From assembly GCA_002344625.1 (NCBI GenBank), contig DDUE01000041.1, positions 1-10,675 of the forward strand: 10,675 nt of DNA, in the 5' to 3' direction. Below are positions 1 to 6,611 of this stretch, piece by piece (position 1 is the first letter of the stretch; every line of letters begins with the position of its first letter). Below the pieces are notes generated by a model, which saw nothing but the letters and a program-made list of their open reading frames with translations, was not told where the DNA came from and ran no database searches. Both the position numbers and the translations under genes were made by a program. This DNA is from Rhodocyclaceae bacterium UBA2346 (lineage in GTDB: Bacteria > Pseudomonadota > Gammaproteobacteria > Burkholderiales > Rhodocyclaceae).

Positions 1-2
1 AC

Positions 3-50
3 TTCATGTCCATGATCAACCTGGCTTGCGCCTATATCTGGTTGGCTTGA
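3..50 (+). pseudogene. 3' end of an IS transposase gene (partial, probably IS5-family)
   Basis: Reading from base 3 gives FMSMINLACAYIWLA followed by TGA at 48-50. A short hydrophobic ending of the type 'LACAYIWL' just before the stop is typical of the C-terminus of IS5-family DDE transposases. Only about 15 residues are visible, so the family call rests on recognising that ending, and whether the upstream element is intact cannot be seen. The next 30-40 bases carry TTGTGAACACACC, which could be the terminal inverted repeat of the element. It could instead be the end of an unrelated gene. Confidence 0.45.
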
Positions 51-114
51 CGCGGATCACCTCAATTGTGAACACACCCTAGAATCCACCGACCAAACTA
101 GCGAGCGGGCGCCG

Positions 115-1038
115 ATGTCGACACGACTCAACCATACCCTTACCTTGCCCGCGCGCTTCCGCCTGCGCGACATCCTCGCCTTTCACCGCCGCGATCCGCA
201 CCAGGCGAGCGAACGGGTGTCGGGGACGATGCTGCAGAAAGGCCTGATATGGCGCACCAGCCCCGCATGCCTCGCGATCGAATTCGACGGCGATTGCGCC
301 CGTGCGACGCTGTCGCTGGACAATCCCCCATCGTCGGAGCCCGACCAGCTCGAATTCGAATCCATGGTCGGGAGAATGCTCGGCTTCACCCAGGACATCG
401 ACGCGTTCGAACGGCGCTGGTGCGAACACCCGCGCCTCGGCACACTGATCAGACTGCAGTCGGGTTTGCGCGTACCGCTCGCCGCGTCGCCGTTCGAGGC
501 CTTGACCTGGGCGATCACCGGTCAGCAGATCAGCCTCGGCGCGGCCATCTCGATCCGGCGGCGGCTGATCGAGGCCGCCGGAATCCGCCATTCGGTGGGA
601 TTGCTGTGTTATCCCGACCCGCCCCGGATCATGCTCTTGGGCGAGCCAGGCCTGCGCGGCGCCGGGTTTTCGGCAGCCAAGGCGCGTGCGCTGCTGGCAC
701 TATCGGCGCGCGTGATCGACGGATTGCTACCACTCGACGAATGGCTGCCCGCCCCGCCGATCGATACCATCCGCGCGGCGCTGCTGGCCGTACGCGGCAT
801 CGGCCCCTGGACGGTCGACTACGCATTGCTGCGCGGCTTCGGCTGGCTGGACGGGTCGCTTCACGGCGATGTCGTGGTACGTCGCAAACTTGCCCTCCTG
901 CTCGCCAGCCCCGACAAGCCGGGTCCAGACGAGACGCGCGCATGGCTGGCCACGTTCTCGCCCTGGCGCGCGCTGGTCGCCGCTCATCTGTGGGCGATGC
1001 CGGTCGCACAGGACGGATCAGCCGCCCTCCCGACCTGA
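115..1038 (+). CDS. alkA: DNA-3-methyladenine glycosylase II (AlkA-type, HhH-GPD superfamily)
   Basis: Base-excision repair glycosylase that removes alkylated purines and some pyrimidines from DNA by cleaving the N-glycosidic bond; cytoplasmic, 307 aa. The HhH-GPD core begins near residue 120, with SPFEALTWAITGQQIS at 125-140. It contains the helix-hairpin-helix VRGIGPWTVDY at 226-236, then the conserved stretch leading to HGD, where Asp252 matches the catalytic aspartate of AlkA (Asp238 in E. coli). Residues 1-115 resemble the N-terminal AlkA domain, and no Ada-type methyl-acceptor domain is fused in front. The ATG at 115 is the first plausible start; the ribosome binding site is weak (GAGCGGG about 8 bases upstream). 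The gene stands alone, just after a probable IS end, and its last 21 bases overlap the convergent gene on the other strand. The enzyme class is secure. AlkA versus another HhH-GPD alkylpurine glycosylase is likely but not proven. Confidence 0.86.
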   Translation: MSTRLNHTLTLPARFRLRDILAFHRRDPHQASERVSGTMLQKGLIWRTSPACLAIEFDGDCARATLSLDNPPSSEPDQLEFESMVGRMLGFTQDIDAFERRWCEHPRLGTLIRLQSGLRVPLAASPFEALTWAITGQQISLGAAISIRRRLIEAAGIRHSVGLLCYPDPPRIMLLGEPGLRGAGFSAAKARALLALSARVIDGLLPLDEWLPAPPIDTIRAALLAVRGIGPWTVDYALLRGFGWLDGSLHGDVVVRRKLALLLASPDKPGPDETRAWLATFSPWRALVAAHLWAMPVAQDGSAALPT

Positions 1039-2178
1039 ATCGAGCGCGGCCAGCAGGTCGGCCAACAAGTCGTCGGTCGATTCGATACCGATCGACAGCC
1101 GAATCAGGTCCACGGGGCAGGCACTGCCCGGTCCTTCCACGCTTGCCCGGTGCTCGGCCAGGCTTTCGACCGCGCCGAGCGAAGTCGCGCGCTTGAAAAC
1201 CTCCAGCTTCGCGGTCACCGCGCGAGCGCGCGCCTCGCCGCCACGCGTGCGGATCGACAGCATCCCGCCGAACCCGCCCTGCATCTGGCGCGCCGCCACA
1301 TCATGGTTGGCGTGGCTCGGCAACCCCGGATAAAGCACTTCGACCAAAGCCGGATGCCCCGCCAGCGCCTCGGCGATCGCCTGCGCGCTGGCGCTGGACT
1401 GCGCCACCCGCAAATGCAGGGTACGCATGCCACGCAGCAACAGCCACGATTCGAAGGTTCCCAGAATCGCACCGCCCATGTTGCGATTGCGCCGGATCTG
1501 TTGCCAGCGCGGGCTATCCTCACGGCACACCAGCGCACCGGCGATCACATCGGAATGACCATTGAGGTACTTCGTGGCCGAATGCATCACGATATCGGCA
1601 CCCAGCCCAAGTGGCCGCGTATGCACCGGCGTGGCGACCGTCGAGTCGACCACCACCGTCGCCCCGAGCGCATGCGCGGCAGCCGTCGCGGCCGCGATGT
1701 CGGTCACCTCCCACGACGGGTTGGCCGGCGTCTCGATCCACAGCAGATCCGTGGGGCCGGCATGAAGCCTGCCCATCAGGTCGTCGATATCGGCACCGTC
1801 GTAAAAGTCGAGGCTGATCTGCCACTGCGCGCAGAACCCGACCAGCCAGTTGCGCAGCGCCCAGTACATGGTGCGGCAGGCAAGTAGCCGCTGCCCCGGC
1901 GCCAGTGTCATGATCACCGCGGTCGCTGCGGCCATGCCCGATGCAAACAACAGCGACTGATGCCCGCCCTCGAGCTCGCACAACAGCGCTTCGGCCTGGT
2001 CGAAGGCCGGGCTCACATCGCGCGCATAAAGGCGCCCGCCCGGGTAGCTTCCGTCACCGCCCCGCTCGAACGTGGTCGAAACATGGATCGGCGGCGCAAT
2101 GTCGTGATACGGCAGTGCAATCCGGCCCAGTGCTTGCGCAGTCAGCGTACGCGGGGACAGCTTTCGGGTCGTGGTCAT
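1018..2178 (-). CDS. Cystathionine gamma-synthase-like PLP-dependent enzyme (Cys/Met metabolism family)
   Basis: Fold-type I PLP enzyme of the trans-sulfuration family, 386 aa from the ATG at 2178. Visible family signatures are the YAR motif at 51-53 (phosphate-binding Tyr and Arg from the neighbouring subunit), the SGMAA turn at 80-84, DSTVATP around Asp178, which contacts the PLP ring nitrogen, and SATKYLNGHSD with Schiff-base Lys203. The C-terminal part carries SLGAVESLAEH and a final RLSIGIES. An in-frame GTG at 2226 would add 16 residues of Pro/Thr-rich sequence outside the family alignment, so the ATG is preferred, although neither start has a clear Shine-Dalgarno site. The usual YSRxxNPT segment reads YARDVSPAF and the usual YGG loop reads YWA, marking a divergent subgroup. 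Cystathionine gamma-synthase, gamma-lyase and methionine gamma-lyase cannot be told apart here. It follows the oligomer hydrolase gene on the same strand after 102 bases. Confidence 0.85.
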   Translation of the reverse strand: MTTTRKLSPRTLTAQALGRIALPYHDIAPPIHVSTTFERGGDGSYPGGRLYARDVSPAFDQAEALLCELEGGHQSLLFASGMAAATAVIMTLAPGQRLLACRTMYWALRNWLVGFCAQWQISLDFYDGADIDDLMGRLHAGPTDLLWIETPANPSWEVTDIAAATAAAHALGATVVVDSTVATPVHTRPLGLGADIVMHSATKYLNGHSDVIAGALVCREDSPRWQQIRRNRNMGGAILGTFESWLLLRGMRTLHLRVAQSSASAQAIAEALAGHPALVEVLYPGLPSHANHDVAARQMQGGFGGMLSIRTRGGEARARAVTAKLEVFKRATSLGAVESLAEHRASVEGPGSACPVDLIRLSIGIESTDDLLADLLAALDSGREGG

Positions 2179-2229
2179 GTGGGTTGGCCTATGCGCGGTG
2201 GGCAGGGTGGGCGGGCCTGCGACCACATG

Positions 2230-2255
2230 GCCCGGCCCACCCGGCAGTGCCGGGC
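2230..2255 (-). terminator. GC-rich hairpin(s) between the hydrolase and PLP-enzyme genes
   Basis: CCCGGC (2240-2245), loop AGT, GCCGGG (2249-2254) forms a tight 6-bp stem. An alternative 7-bp pairing, GCCCGGC (2230-2236) with GCCGGGC (2249-2255), uses the same right arm. It lies 26 bases past the hydrolase stop and just before the downstream gene. No T-tract follows, so it could be an attenuator or an mRNA-stabilising stem rather than a true intrinsic terminator. Confidence 0.3.
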
Positions 2256-2280
2256 TGAAGCGATCGATTCGCTCGACCCG

Positions 2281-4434
2281 TCATTCAGGAATCGTGACGA
2301 CCCCCGCGGCGAACTCGATCCGGTCGCCCACCGCCGGGTCGAGCACGATCGGCGGCAGACCGGCGGCCGTCAGCGTGGCCCCCACCGCCGCACGCGGCGT
2401 GGTGCGCACGACCTGGCTGGCGGGCAACGGCGCCCCGCTGCGCAAGTGCGCATACAGCTGGTCGAGCGCCTGGCCGAAATAATAGTGCAGCGGTATGAAC
2501 CGGGTGTCGTACCCGAGCAGGGGCCCGAACGCGATGAAGGTATCGAAATGCTGCGCGTTGGTGACCTCGACATAGCGCAGCTTCGAGCCCGCCCCCTCGA
2601 CCATGCGGTTCTTGCCGAAATAGGCACGGCCCGCATGGTTCGGCACGATCAGCGTATCGTTGCGCCCCGCCACCACGATCGCGGGCTTGCCACGCAGGCT
2701 GCCGTCGTGCAAGGTCTGCTCCACACCCGCGCGCACCCTGTCGGATGCCGTCTTCATGCTGCCCGCAAGGGCCGCGCCGCTCACCGGATCGACACCGGTC
2801 GCCAGCGCGCGGATGCATAGCGCGCCGTCGAGCGCGAAGTCCGCCAGACCGGTCGACGGCGAGACACCCAGCATGTCGATTCGCGCCCCCCCTACCGAAT
2901 CCTCGTACACGACATTGATGCCGCTGGTCGGCGGCACGCCGTTGCCGGTGGCGAAAATGCCCGCCTTCGCCGCTTCGGCCACCGCCGCCACCCCGCCGCT
3001 CGCATCCGTTCCGGCCATGCTGAAGCCGCAGATGTTCTGCTCGACACCGAAACGGCCGTAGGCGTTGACATAGGTCACTGCGATCGAATTGGTCGCAAAG
3101 CGGTAGTGCGACAACTGCAGGAAGTCATGCTCTCGCTGCCAGCCGTACTGGTGCAAGCGTTGCAGTGCCTCGCGCGCTTGCCCCTCAAGGGTATCGGCGT
3201 TGAGCAAACCCTTGCCGCGCAGCGCCGTGCAGCGATTGGCCGCCAAGGCGTTGAAGGCTTCGGGCCAGAACGACGCGCTCGTCGCCGCCCCCGCGTCGGT
3301 CGCGAGAATGGCGCACGGCTGGTAGATGTTCGCGAAGCTGAAGTAATCCAGCAGCGGACGCCCGACCCGGGTGATGCTGCGGTCGCCCTGGCGAATCGCG
3401 AGCGCGCCGGTGTTGCGCGGCTGCACGTTCGGTTCGGAGACCGCAACGCCGTCGATCAGGCCCTCGCTGTCGAGCTCCGCCGCCGCGATCGCCGCGCCAC
3501 CGCCGTTCGAAAGCGACGACGCGATGACCAGGGTATTGCCCGGCACGAAACTGCGCTGCTTGAGCTCACCGTTGCCGATCGGCTCGCCGAAACGGTCATT
3601 GATCGCGTAGAACGCAAAGCGGATCGCGTCGAGGGTATTCCGCCCCCAATCCTTCTCGGGGTTCTGACCCGAGTGGGCGTGCTTGTAGGCGAGCCGGTTC
3701 GGATAGCGGGCATTGAATGCGATCAGGTCGGCGGCGCTGATGTTGGCGCGAAAGATCGCGCGCGCACCGGCCACGCTCGCGGACACCAGTGTTCCTTCGA
3801 TATCGTTCACCCGGTCGCTTGCCAGATCGTGCATGCCGTTGCCGGTGCCCTTGTCGGTATAGGCGACCGCGCAACCGCGCTTGAAGGCCCATTCGCCCGA
3901 CACCCCGACCGCGCCATAGACACCGCGCGAGCCCGATGACGTACCGGTCACGATGCAGGGATTGTTGCGATCGAAGTTGTCCGGAACCTGCGCCATCATC
4001 GTCACATTGAGCTTGCCGCTGCCGTCATCCGCCACCGCGATGTATTCGGCGCCCGCCACCTTGCCCTCGCCCAGCGTGTCCTTGCCACTGGCGTCGATGT
4101 TCGGGCCGAACAGCGTGCCGAAACCCCCACCGGCGGTAAAATCGGTCAGGGCGCGATAATTGTTGTAGATCGCATTGCGGCGCAATTCGGCCGGGGTCGG
4201 ATTGAGCGGATCGGCATAGGCGGGTGCCGCGCCCATCAAGCCTGTCTTGCCCAGCCCTCCGGTCAGGAGGTCGTCGGACATGCCATCGTAGACCTTGACC
4301 GATACCGGCCCACTGACGAAATCAGGCACTACGTTCGCCGGTACCTGATTGTCACTGCCGCCGCAGCCGTGAAGCCCCGTCAGTGCGGCCACGGCGACGC
4401 CTACCATCCCTATGGAATAGCCTCTGCAACTCAT
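2281..4434 (-). CDS. D-(-)-3-hydroxybutyrate oligomer hydrolase, putative lipoprotein
   Basis: Hydrolyses 3-hydroxybutyrate dimers and oligomers, the products of polyhydroxybutyrate depolymerase, to monomers. The 717-aa length suits the 3HBOH family (PhaY-type; characterised in Ralstonia). The family is recognised from the N-terminal region with VYDG, DDLLTGGLGKTGL and AYTDKGTGNG, and from ASSLSNGGGAA around Ser309, the expected nucleophile in a motif that is not the classic GxSxG lipase box. GRND (Asp593) and NAQHFD (His629) are good candidates for the rest of the triad. The start is the ATG at 4434, preceded 8 bases upstream by AGGAG. An in-frame ATG at 4548 would add 38 non-family residues and has no such site. 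Residues 1-24 form a signal sequence ending LHGC, so Cys24 may be lipidated, with Gly at +2 suggesting the outer membrane. The His inside the lipobox is unusual, and signal peptidase I cleavage remains possible. Confidence 0.9.
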   Translation of the reverse strand: MSCRGYSIGMVGVAVAALTGLHGCGGSDNQVPANVVPDFVSGPVSVKVYDGMSDDLLTGGLGKTGLMGAAPAYADPLNPTPAELRRNAIYNNYRALTDFTAGGGFGTLFGPNIDASGKDTLGEGKVAGAEYIAVADDGSGKLNVTMMAQVPDNFDRNNPCIVTGTSSGSRGVYGAVGVSGEWAFKRGCAVAYTDKGTGNGMHDLASDRVNDIEGTLVSASVAGARAIFRANISAADLIAFNARYPNRLAYKHAHSGQNPEKDWGRNTLDAIRFAFYAINDRFGEPIGNGELKQRSFVPGNTLVIASSLSNGGGAAIAAAELDSEGLIDGVAVSEPNVQPRNTGALAIRQGDRSITRVGRPLLDYFSFANIYQPCAILATDAGAATSASFWPEAFNALAANRCTALRGKGLLNADTLEGQAREALQRLHQYGWQREHDFLQLSHYRFATNSIAVTYVNAYGRFGVEQNICGFSMAGTDASGGVAAVAEAAKAGIFATGNGVPPTSGINVVYEDSVGGARIDMLGVSPSTGLADFALDGALCIRALATGVDPVSGAALAGSMKTASDRVRAGVEQTLHDGSLRGKPAIVVAGRNDTLIVPNHAGRAYFGKNRMVEGAGSKLRYVEVTNAQHFDTFIAFGPLLGYDTRFIPLHYYFGQALDQLYAHLRSGAPLPASQVVRTTPRAAVGATLTAAGLPPIVLDPAVGDRIEFAAGVVTIPE

Positions 4435-4595
4435 CGAATTGTCTCCTCTCGCGATCTCGGGCGCGGATCGACGCCGGCCGGATCGTTCGCTTGTTTTCGT
4501 CATGTCCCCCGCTCCACCCGTTGCGGCATGGAGCGTGCGGTAAAGCATGCCCGGCAGACCCGGCGACCCGGCACCAGCCCCTGCCGCCTAACATG

Positions 4596-4617
4596 CGGCG
4601 ATCAGCATACATCGCCG
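4596..4617. repeat. Inverted repeat CGGCGAT-N8-ATCGCCG
   Basis: Perfect 7-bp arms at 4596-4602 and 4611-4617 with an 8-base spacer. No T-run follows on either side, so it is not an obvious terminator. It lies about 160 bases upstream of the hydrolase start, in leader or promoter territory, and could be an operator or an RNA hairpin. The function is unknown. Confidence 0.35.
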
Positions 4618-4860
4618 GGAGGGGGAGGAAGAACATGTTTCGGAATCAGGGCGGTTGGTTCCCGCGATCACACAGGCCAGCCGGACAGCCGACACTATGA
4701 AGCATGGGGCATGCCATGTTGAAGGCAGACGCGACGAGGGCACGATTCCCTGCATACACAAGGACTTGTCCCGCGCTCCCCGACGGCTGGCACGCGTGCC
4801 CGGCGACATCGCTGTCTCGAAAGCGCGACGAATGTGCCGCCAGAACGTTCAGGAGCGGCT

Positions 4861-4889
4861 TTGCGGCTGGGTTCGAATCGCGCTAAGCT
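4861..4889 (+). promoter_or_regulatory. Weak sigma-70-like promoter candidate for the sigma-54 activator
   Basis: TTGCGG (4861-4866) and TAAGCT (4884-4889) are separated by exactly 17 bases and sit about 40 bases before the activator start. Each hexamer matches its consensus at only three of six positions. The position and spacing make the call, not the hexamers themselves. Confidence 0.22.
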
Positions 4890-4927
4890 CTCGTCCACAT
4901 TGAGAGACAAAAACTCGAAATAGAGAC

Positions 4928-6355
4928 ATGCACGGAGACACCCTCATCAAACCCCCGGCTTTCGATTACGCCTCGATCCGTACCCAGGCGATGCAATCGC
5001 TGTTTGCAACGCTCGACAATTATTGCGAAGGCACGGTGGTGGTCGACCGCGACGCTCGCATCGTCTGGATGAACGATCGCTATGCCCAGCGCTTCGGCCT
5101 GCCCACCGCGGCCGAAGCCATCGGGCGCGACGTCGAGTCGGTGATTCCCAACTCGATGATGCGCGACGTGGTGTCCTCGGGTCAGCCGATCCTGCTCGAC
5201 ATCCTCGAAACCAGCGACGAGAGCTTCGTCGTCACCCGCATCCCGTTGCGCGACGACGCCGGCACGGTGATCGGCGCGGTCGGTTTCGCGCTGTTCGACA
5301 ACGTCCAGCCGCTCAAGACCTTCTACGGCCGCCTCGGCAAGATGCAGCAGGAGCTGGCCCAGACCCGCAAGCGCCTCGCCGACGAGCGACGCACCCGCTA
5401 TACGTTCTCCAACTTCGTCGGCAGCAGCCCGGCGGCGATGGAGGTTAAACGTCAGGCGCGCCGCGCCGCGCGGCTCGAAGCGCCGGTGCTGCTGCTGGGC
5501 GAGACCGGCACCGGCAAGGAACTCCTCGCCCAGGCCATCCATGCGGCGTCGCCGCGTGCCGGCAAGCCCTTCATCGCGGTCAACGTCGCGGCCATTCCCG
5601 AGAACCTGCTCGAAGCCGAATTCTTCGGCACCAGCCCGGGCGCCTACACCGGCGCCGACCGCAAGGGGCGGCTCGGCAAGTTTCAGCTCGCCGACAGCGG
5701 CACGTTGTTCCTCGACGAGATCGGCGACATGCCGCTGGCGCTGCAGGCAAAGCTCCTGCGCGCGATCCAGGAACAAGAGGTCGAGCCGGTGGGCTCCGAC
5801 CGGATGGTGCCGGTCGACGTGCGCATCATCGCCGCCACCAGCGTAGACCTCGCCCACAAGCTGGCGCACGGCGGCTTTCGCGCCGATCTCTACTATCGCC
5901 TCGCGGTCCTGCCGCTCACGCTGCCACCGCTGCGCGAGCGCCTGTCGGATCTCGAAATGTTGTGCGAAAGCATCCTCGAAGACATCGCCCGCCAGCACGC
6001 GATGCCCCAGCGCGAACTCGACCCGACTGCGCTGGCGCTGTTCCGCCGCTGCCGCTGGCCTGGCAACATCCGCGAACTGCGCAACGCGCTCGAACAGGCG
6101 GCGATGCTGAGCGACCAGGCGCGCCTCGGAGAAGACGCGTTTCGCAGCATCGTCACCGCGGCCGCCGGCCCCTCCCCGGCCGCCAACCCAGGCCGCACCT
6201 GGGACGCGGCGATCGCCGATTTCGAACGCAAGCTGATCACCGAAACCCTTGCGAGCTGCGACGGCCGCGTGATCGAAGCCGCCCGGCGACTGCAGATGGG
6301 CCGCGCCACCCTGTACAAGAAAATCGCAGCGCTGAAACTTTCATCCCATCATTGA
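4928..6355 (+). CDS. Sigma-54-dependent transcriptional activator (PAS - AAA+ - Fis-type HTH)
   Basis: Enhancer-binding protein that uses ATP hydrolysis to remodel sigma-54 RNA polymerase; 475 aa, cytoplasmic. A PAS-like sensory domain occupies about 22-128 (GTVVVDRDARIVWMND near its start). A coiled linker lies at 129-155. The AAA+ domain (about 163-395) has Walker A GETGTGKE at 191-198, GAYTGA at 238-243 (the sigma-54-contacting loop, usually GAFTGA), Walker B FLDEIG with Asp263-Glu264, arginine-finger candidates Arg318 and Arg324, and WPGNIRELRN at 377-386. A Fis-type helix-turn-helix fills about 428-469. There is no receiver domain, so a small ligand or redox signal sensed by the PAS domain is more likely than phosphorylation. 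The ATG at 4928 has no clear Shine-Dalgarno site; Met22 (4991) is a possible alternative. The stop codon lies inside the palindrome at 6353-6366. The gene is divergent from the hydrolase and upstream of the -24/-12 promoter at 6544, making the stress-protein-like gene its likeliest target. Confidence 0.92.
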   Translation: MHGDTLIKPPAFDYASIRTQAMQSLFATLDNYCEGTVVVDRDARIVWMNDRYAQRFGLPTAAEAIGRDVESVIPNSMMRDVVSSGQPILLDILETSDESFVVTRIPLRDDAGTVIGAVGFALFDNVQPLKTFYGRLGKMQQELAQTRKRLADERRTRYTFSNFVGSSPAAMEVKRQARRAARLEAPVLLLGETGTGKELLAQAIHAASPRAGKPFIAVNVAAIPENLLEAEFFGTSPGAYTGADRKGRLGKFQLADSGTLFLDEIGDMPLALQAKLLRAIQEQEVEPVGSDRMVPVDVRIIAATSVDLAHKLAHGGFRADLYYRLAVLPLTLPPLRERLSDLEMLCESILEDIARQHAMPQRELDPTALALFRRCRWPGNIRELRNALEQAAMLSDQARLGEDAFRSIVTAAAGPSPAANPGRTWDAAIADFERKLITETLASCDGRVIEAARRLQMGRATLYKKIAALKLSSHH

Positions 6356-6366
6356 GACATGTCTCA
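6353..6366. promoter_or_regulatory. Perfect 14-bp palindrome, candidate upstream activating sequence
   Basis: TGAGACATGTCTCA equals its own reverse complement. It begins on the activator's stop codon and is centred about 185 bases upstream of the -24 element at 6545. That distance and perfect dyad symmetry are typical of enhancer sites bound by dimers of Fis-type activators. Half-sites recur at 4904, 4923 and 6475 (GAGACA) and 4813 (TGTCTC), all in intergenic or gene-edge sequence. Confidence 0.55.
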
Positions 6367-6480
6367 TAATTTGGACATCAACTATTACTTCATATAATTC
6401 AACAAGTTAAATTGTTATCGCTTGTTCTAGAATACCAATTCCCCTGGTCACCCAAGTCAAGATATCCACAATTCGAGACA
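6361..6480. other. AT-rich spacer between enhancer palindrome and sigma-54 promoter
   Basis: Counting bases gives about 35% G+C over 6361-6480 and under 30% over 6361-6440, against about two-thirds in the flanking genes. It has no coding potential. It contains AACAAG (6401-6406) and CTTGTT (6421-6426) as an inverted repeat with a 14-base spacer. AT-rich DNA between an enhancer and a -24/-12 promoter often bends or binds IHF, but no strong IHF consensus was found by eye. Confidence 0.5.
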
Positions 6481-6543
6481 GTCAGACCGGCCGAGCACCG
6501 AGATGTCAAATTTAATTCATCTTATTCATTGACTTGCACGACC

Positions 6544-6560
6544 TGGCACATACCCTGCAT
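6544..6560 (+). promoter_or_regulatory. Sigma-54 (-24/-12) promoter
   Basis: TGGCAC at 6544-6549 and CTGCAT at 6555-6560 place the invariant GG (6545-6546) and GC (6557-6558) exactly 10 bases apart. The only departure from the core consensus TGGCAC-N5-TTGCW is C for the first T of the -12 element. Transcription would start near 6570, giving a leader of about 40 bases before the ATG at 6612. A sigma-54 activator gene immediately upstream supports the call. Confidence 0.7.
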
Positions 6561-6611
6561 TGGGCAGCCGCTGGATTCATCGGGCACCAGACCCGCGACC
6601 GGAGGAGATCC

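Larger units (their letters stand above)
4435..4927. promoter_or_regulatory. Divergent intergenic region between the oligomer hydrolase and sigma-54 activator genes
   Basis: About 490 bases separate two divergent genes, and no convincing protein gene fills them. The stretch holds the ribosome binding site of the hydrolase (AGGAG at 4443-4447) and an inverted repeat at 4596-4617. It also has a 21-codon reading frame with a strong Shine-Dalgarno site (4635-4700) and several GAGACA/TGTCTC half-sites (4813-4818, 4904-4909, 4923-4928). These half-sites resemble the arms of the palindrome at 6353-6366. Promoters for both flanking genes should lie here, but only weak matches are visible. Confidence 0.5.

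Noticed and set aside
249..1196. 315-codon + frame overlapping the DNA glycosylase gene.
   Set aside because: The product is Arg/Pro/Ala-rich, typical of an out-of-frame reading of GC-rich coding DNA, while the 115-1038 frame carries the HhH-GPD motifs and catalytic Asp.
4783..4800. TGGCAC at about 4787 on the + strand as a -24 element for the activator gene.
   Set aside because: There is no GC at the required 10-base distance from the GG, so it cannot be a standard -24/-12 promoter.
4883..5998. 371-codon open frame on the - strand opposite the sigma-54 activator.
   Set aside because: The sense strand encodes unmistakable Walker A, GAYTGA and Walker B motifs; the antisense product has biased composition and no recognisable domain.
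6401..6426. AACAAG...CTTGTT inverted repeat in the AT-rich spacer as a possible terminator of the activator gene or a second operator.
   Set aside because: The arms are only six AT-rich base pairs separated by 14 bases, with no T-run; this is too weak to call as a separate element in such AT-rich sequence.
6380..6540. IHF binding site between the palindrome and the -24/-12 promoter.
   Set aside because: The best matches to WATCAA-N4-TTR found by eye (around 6375-6388 and, on the other strand, around 6523-6537) each miss two or more consensus positions.
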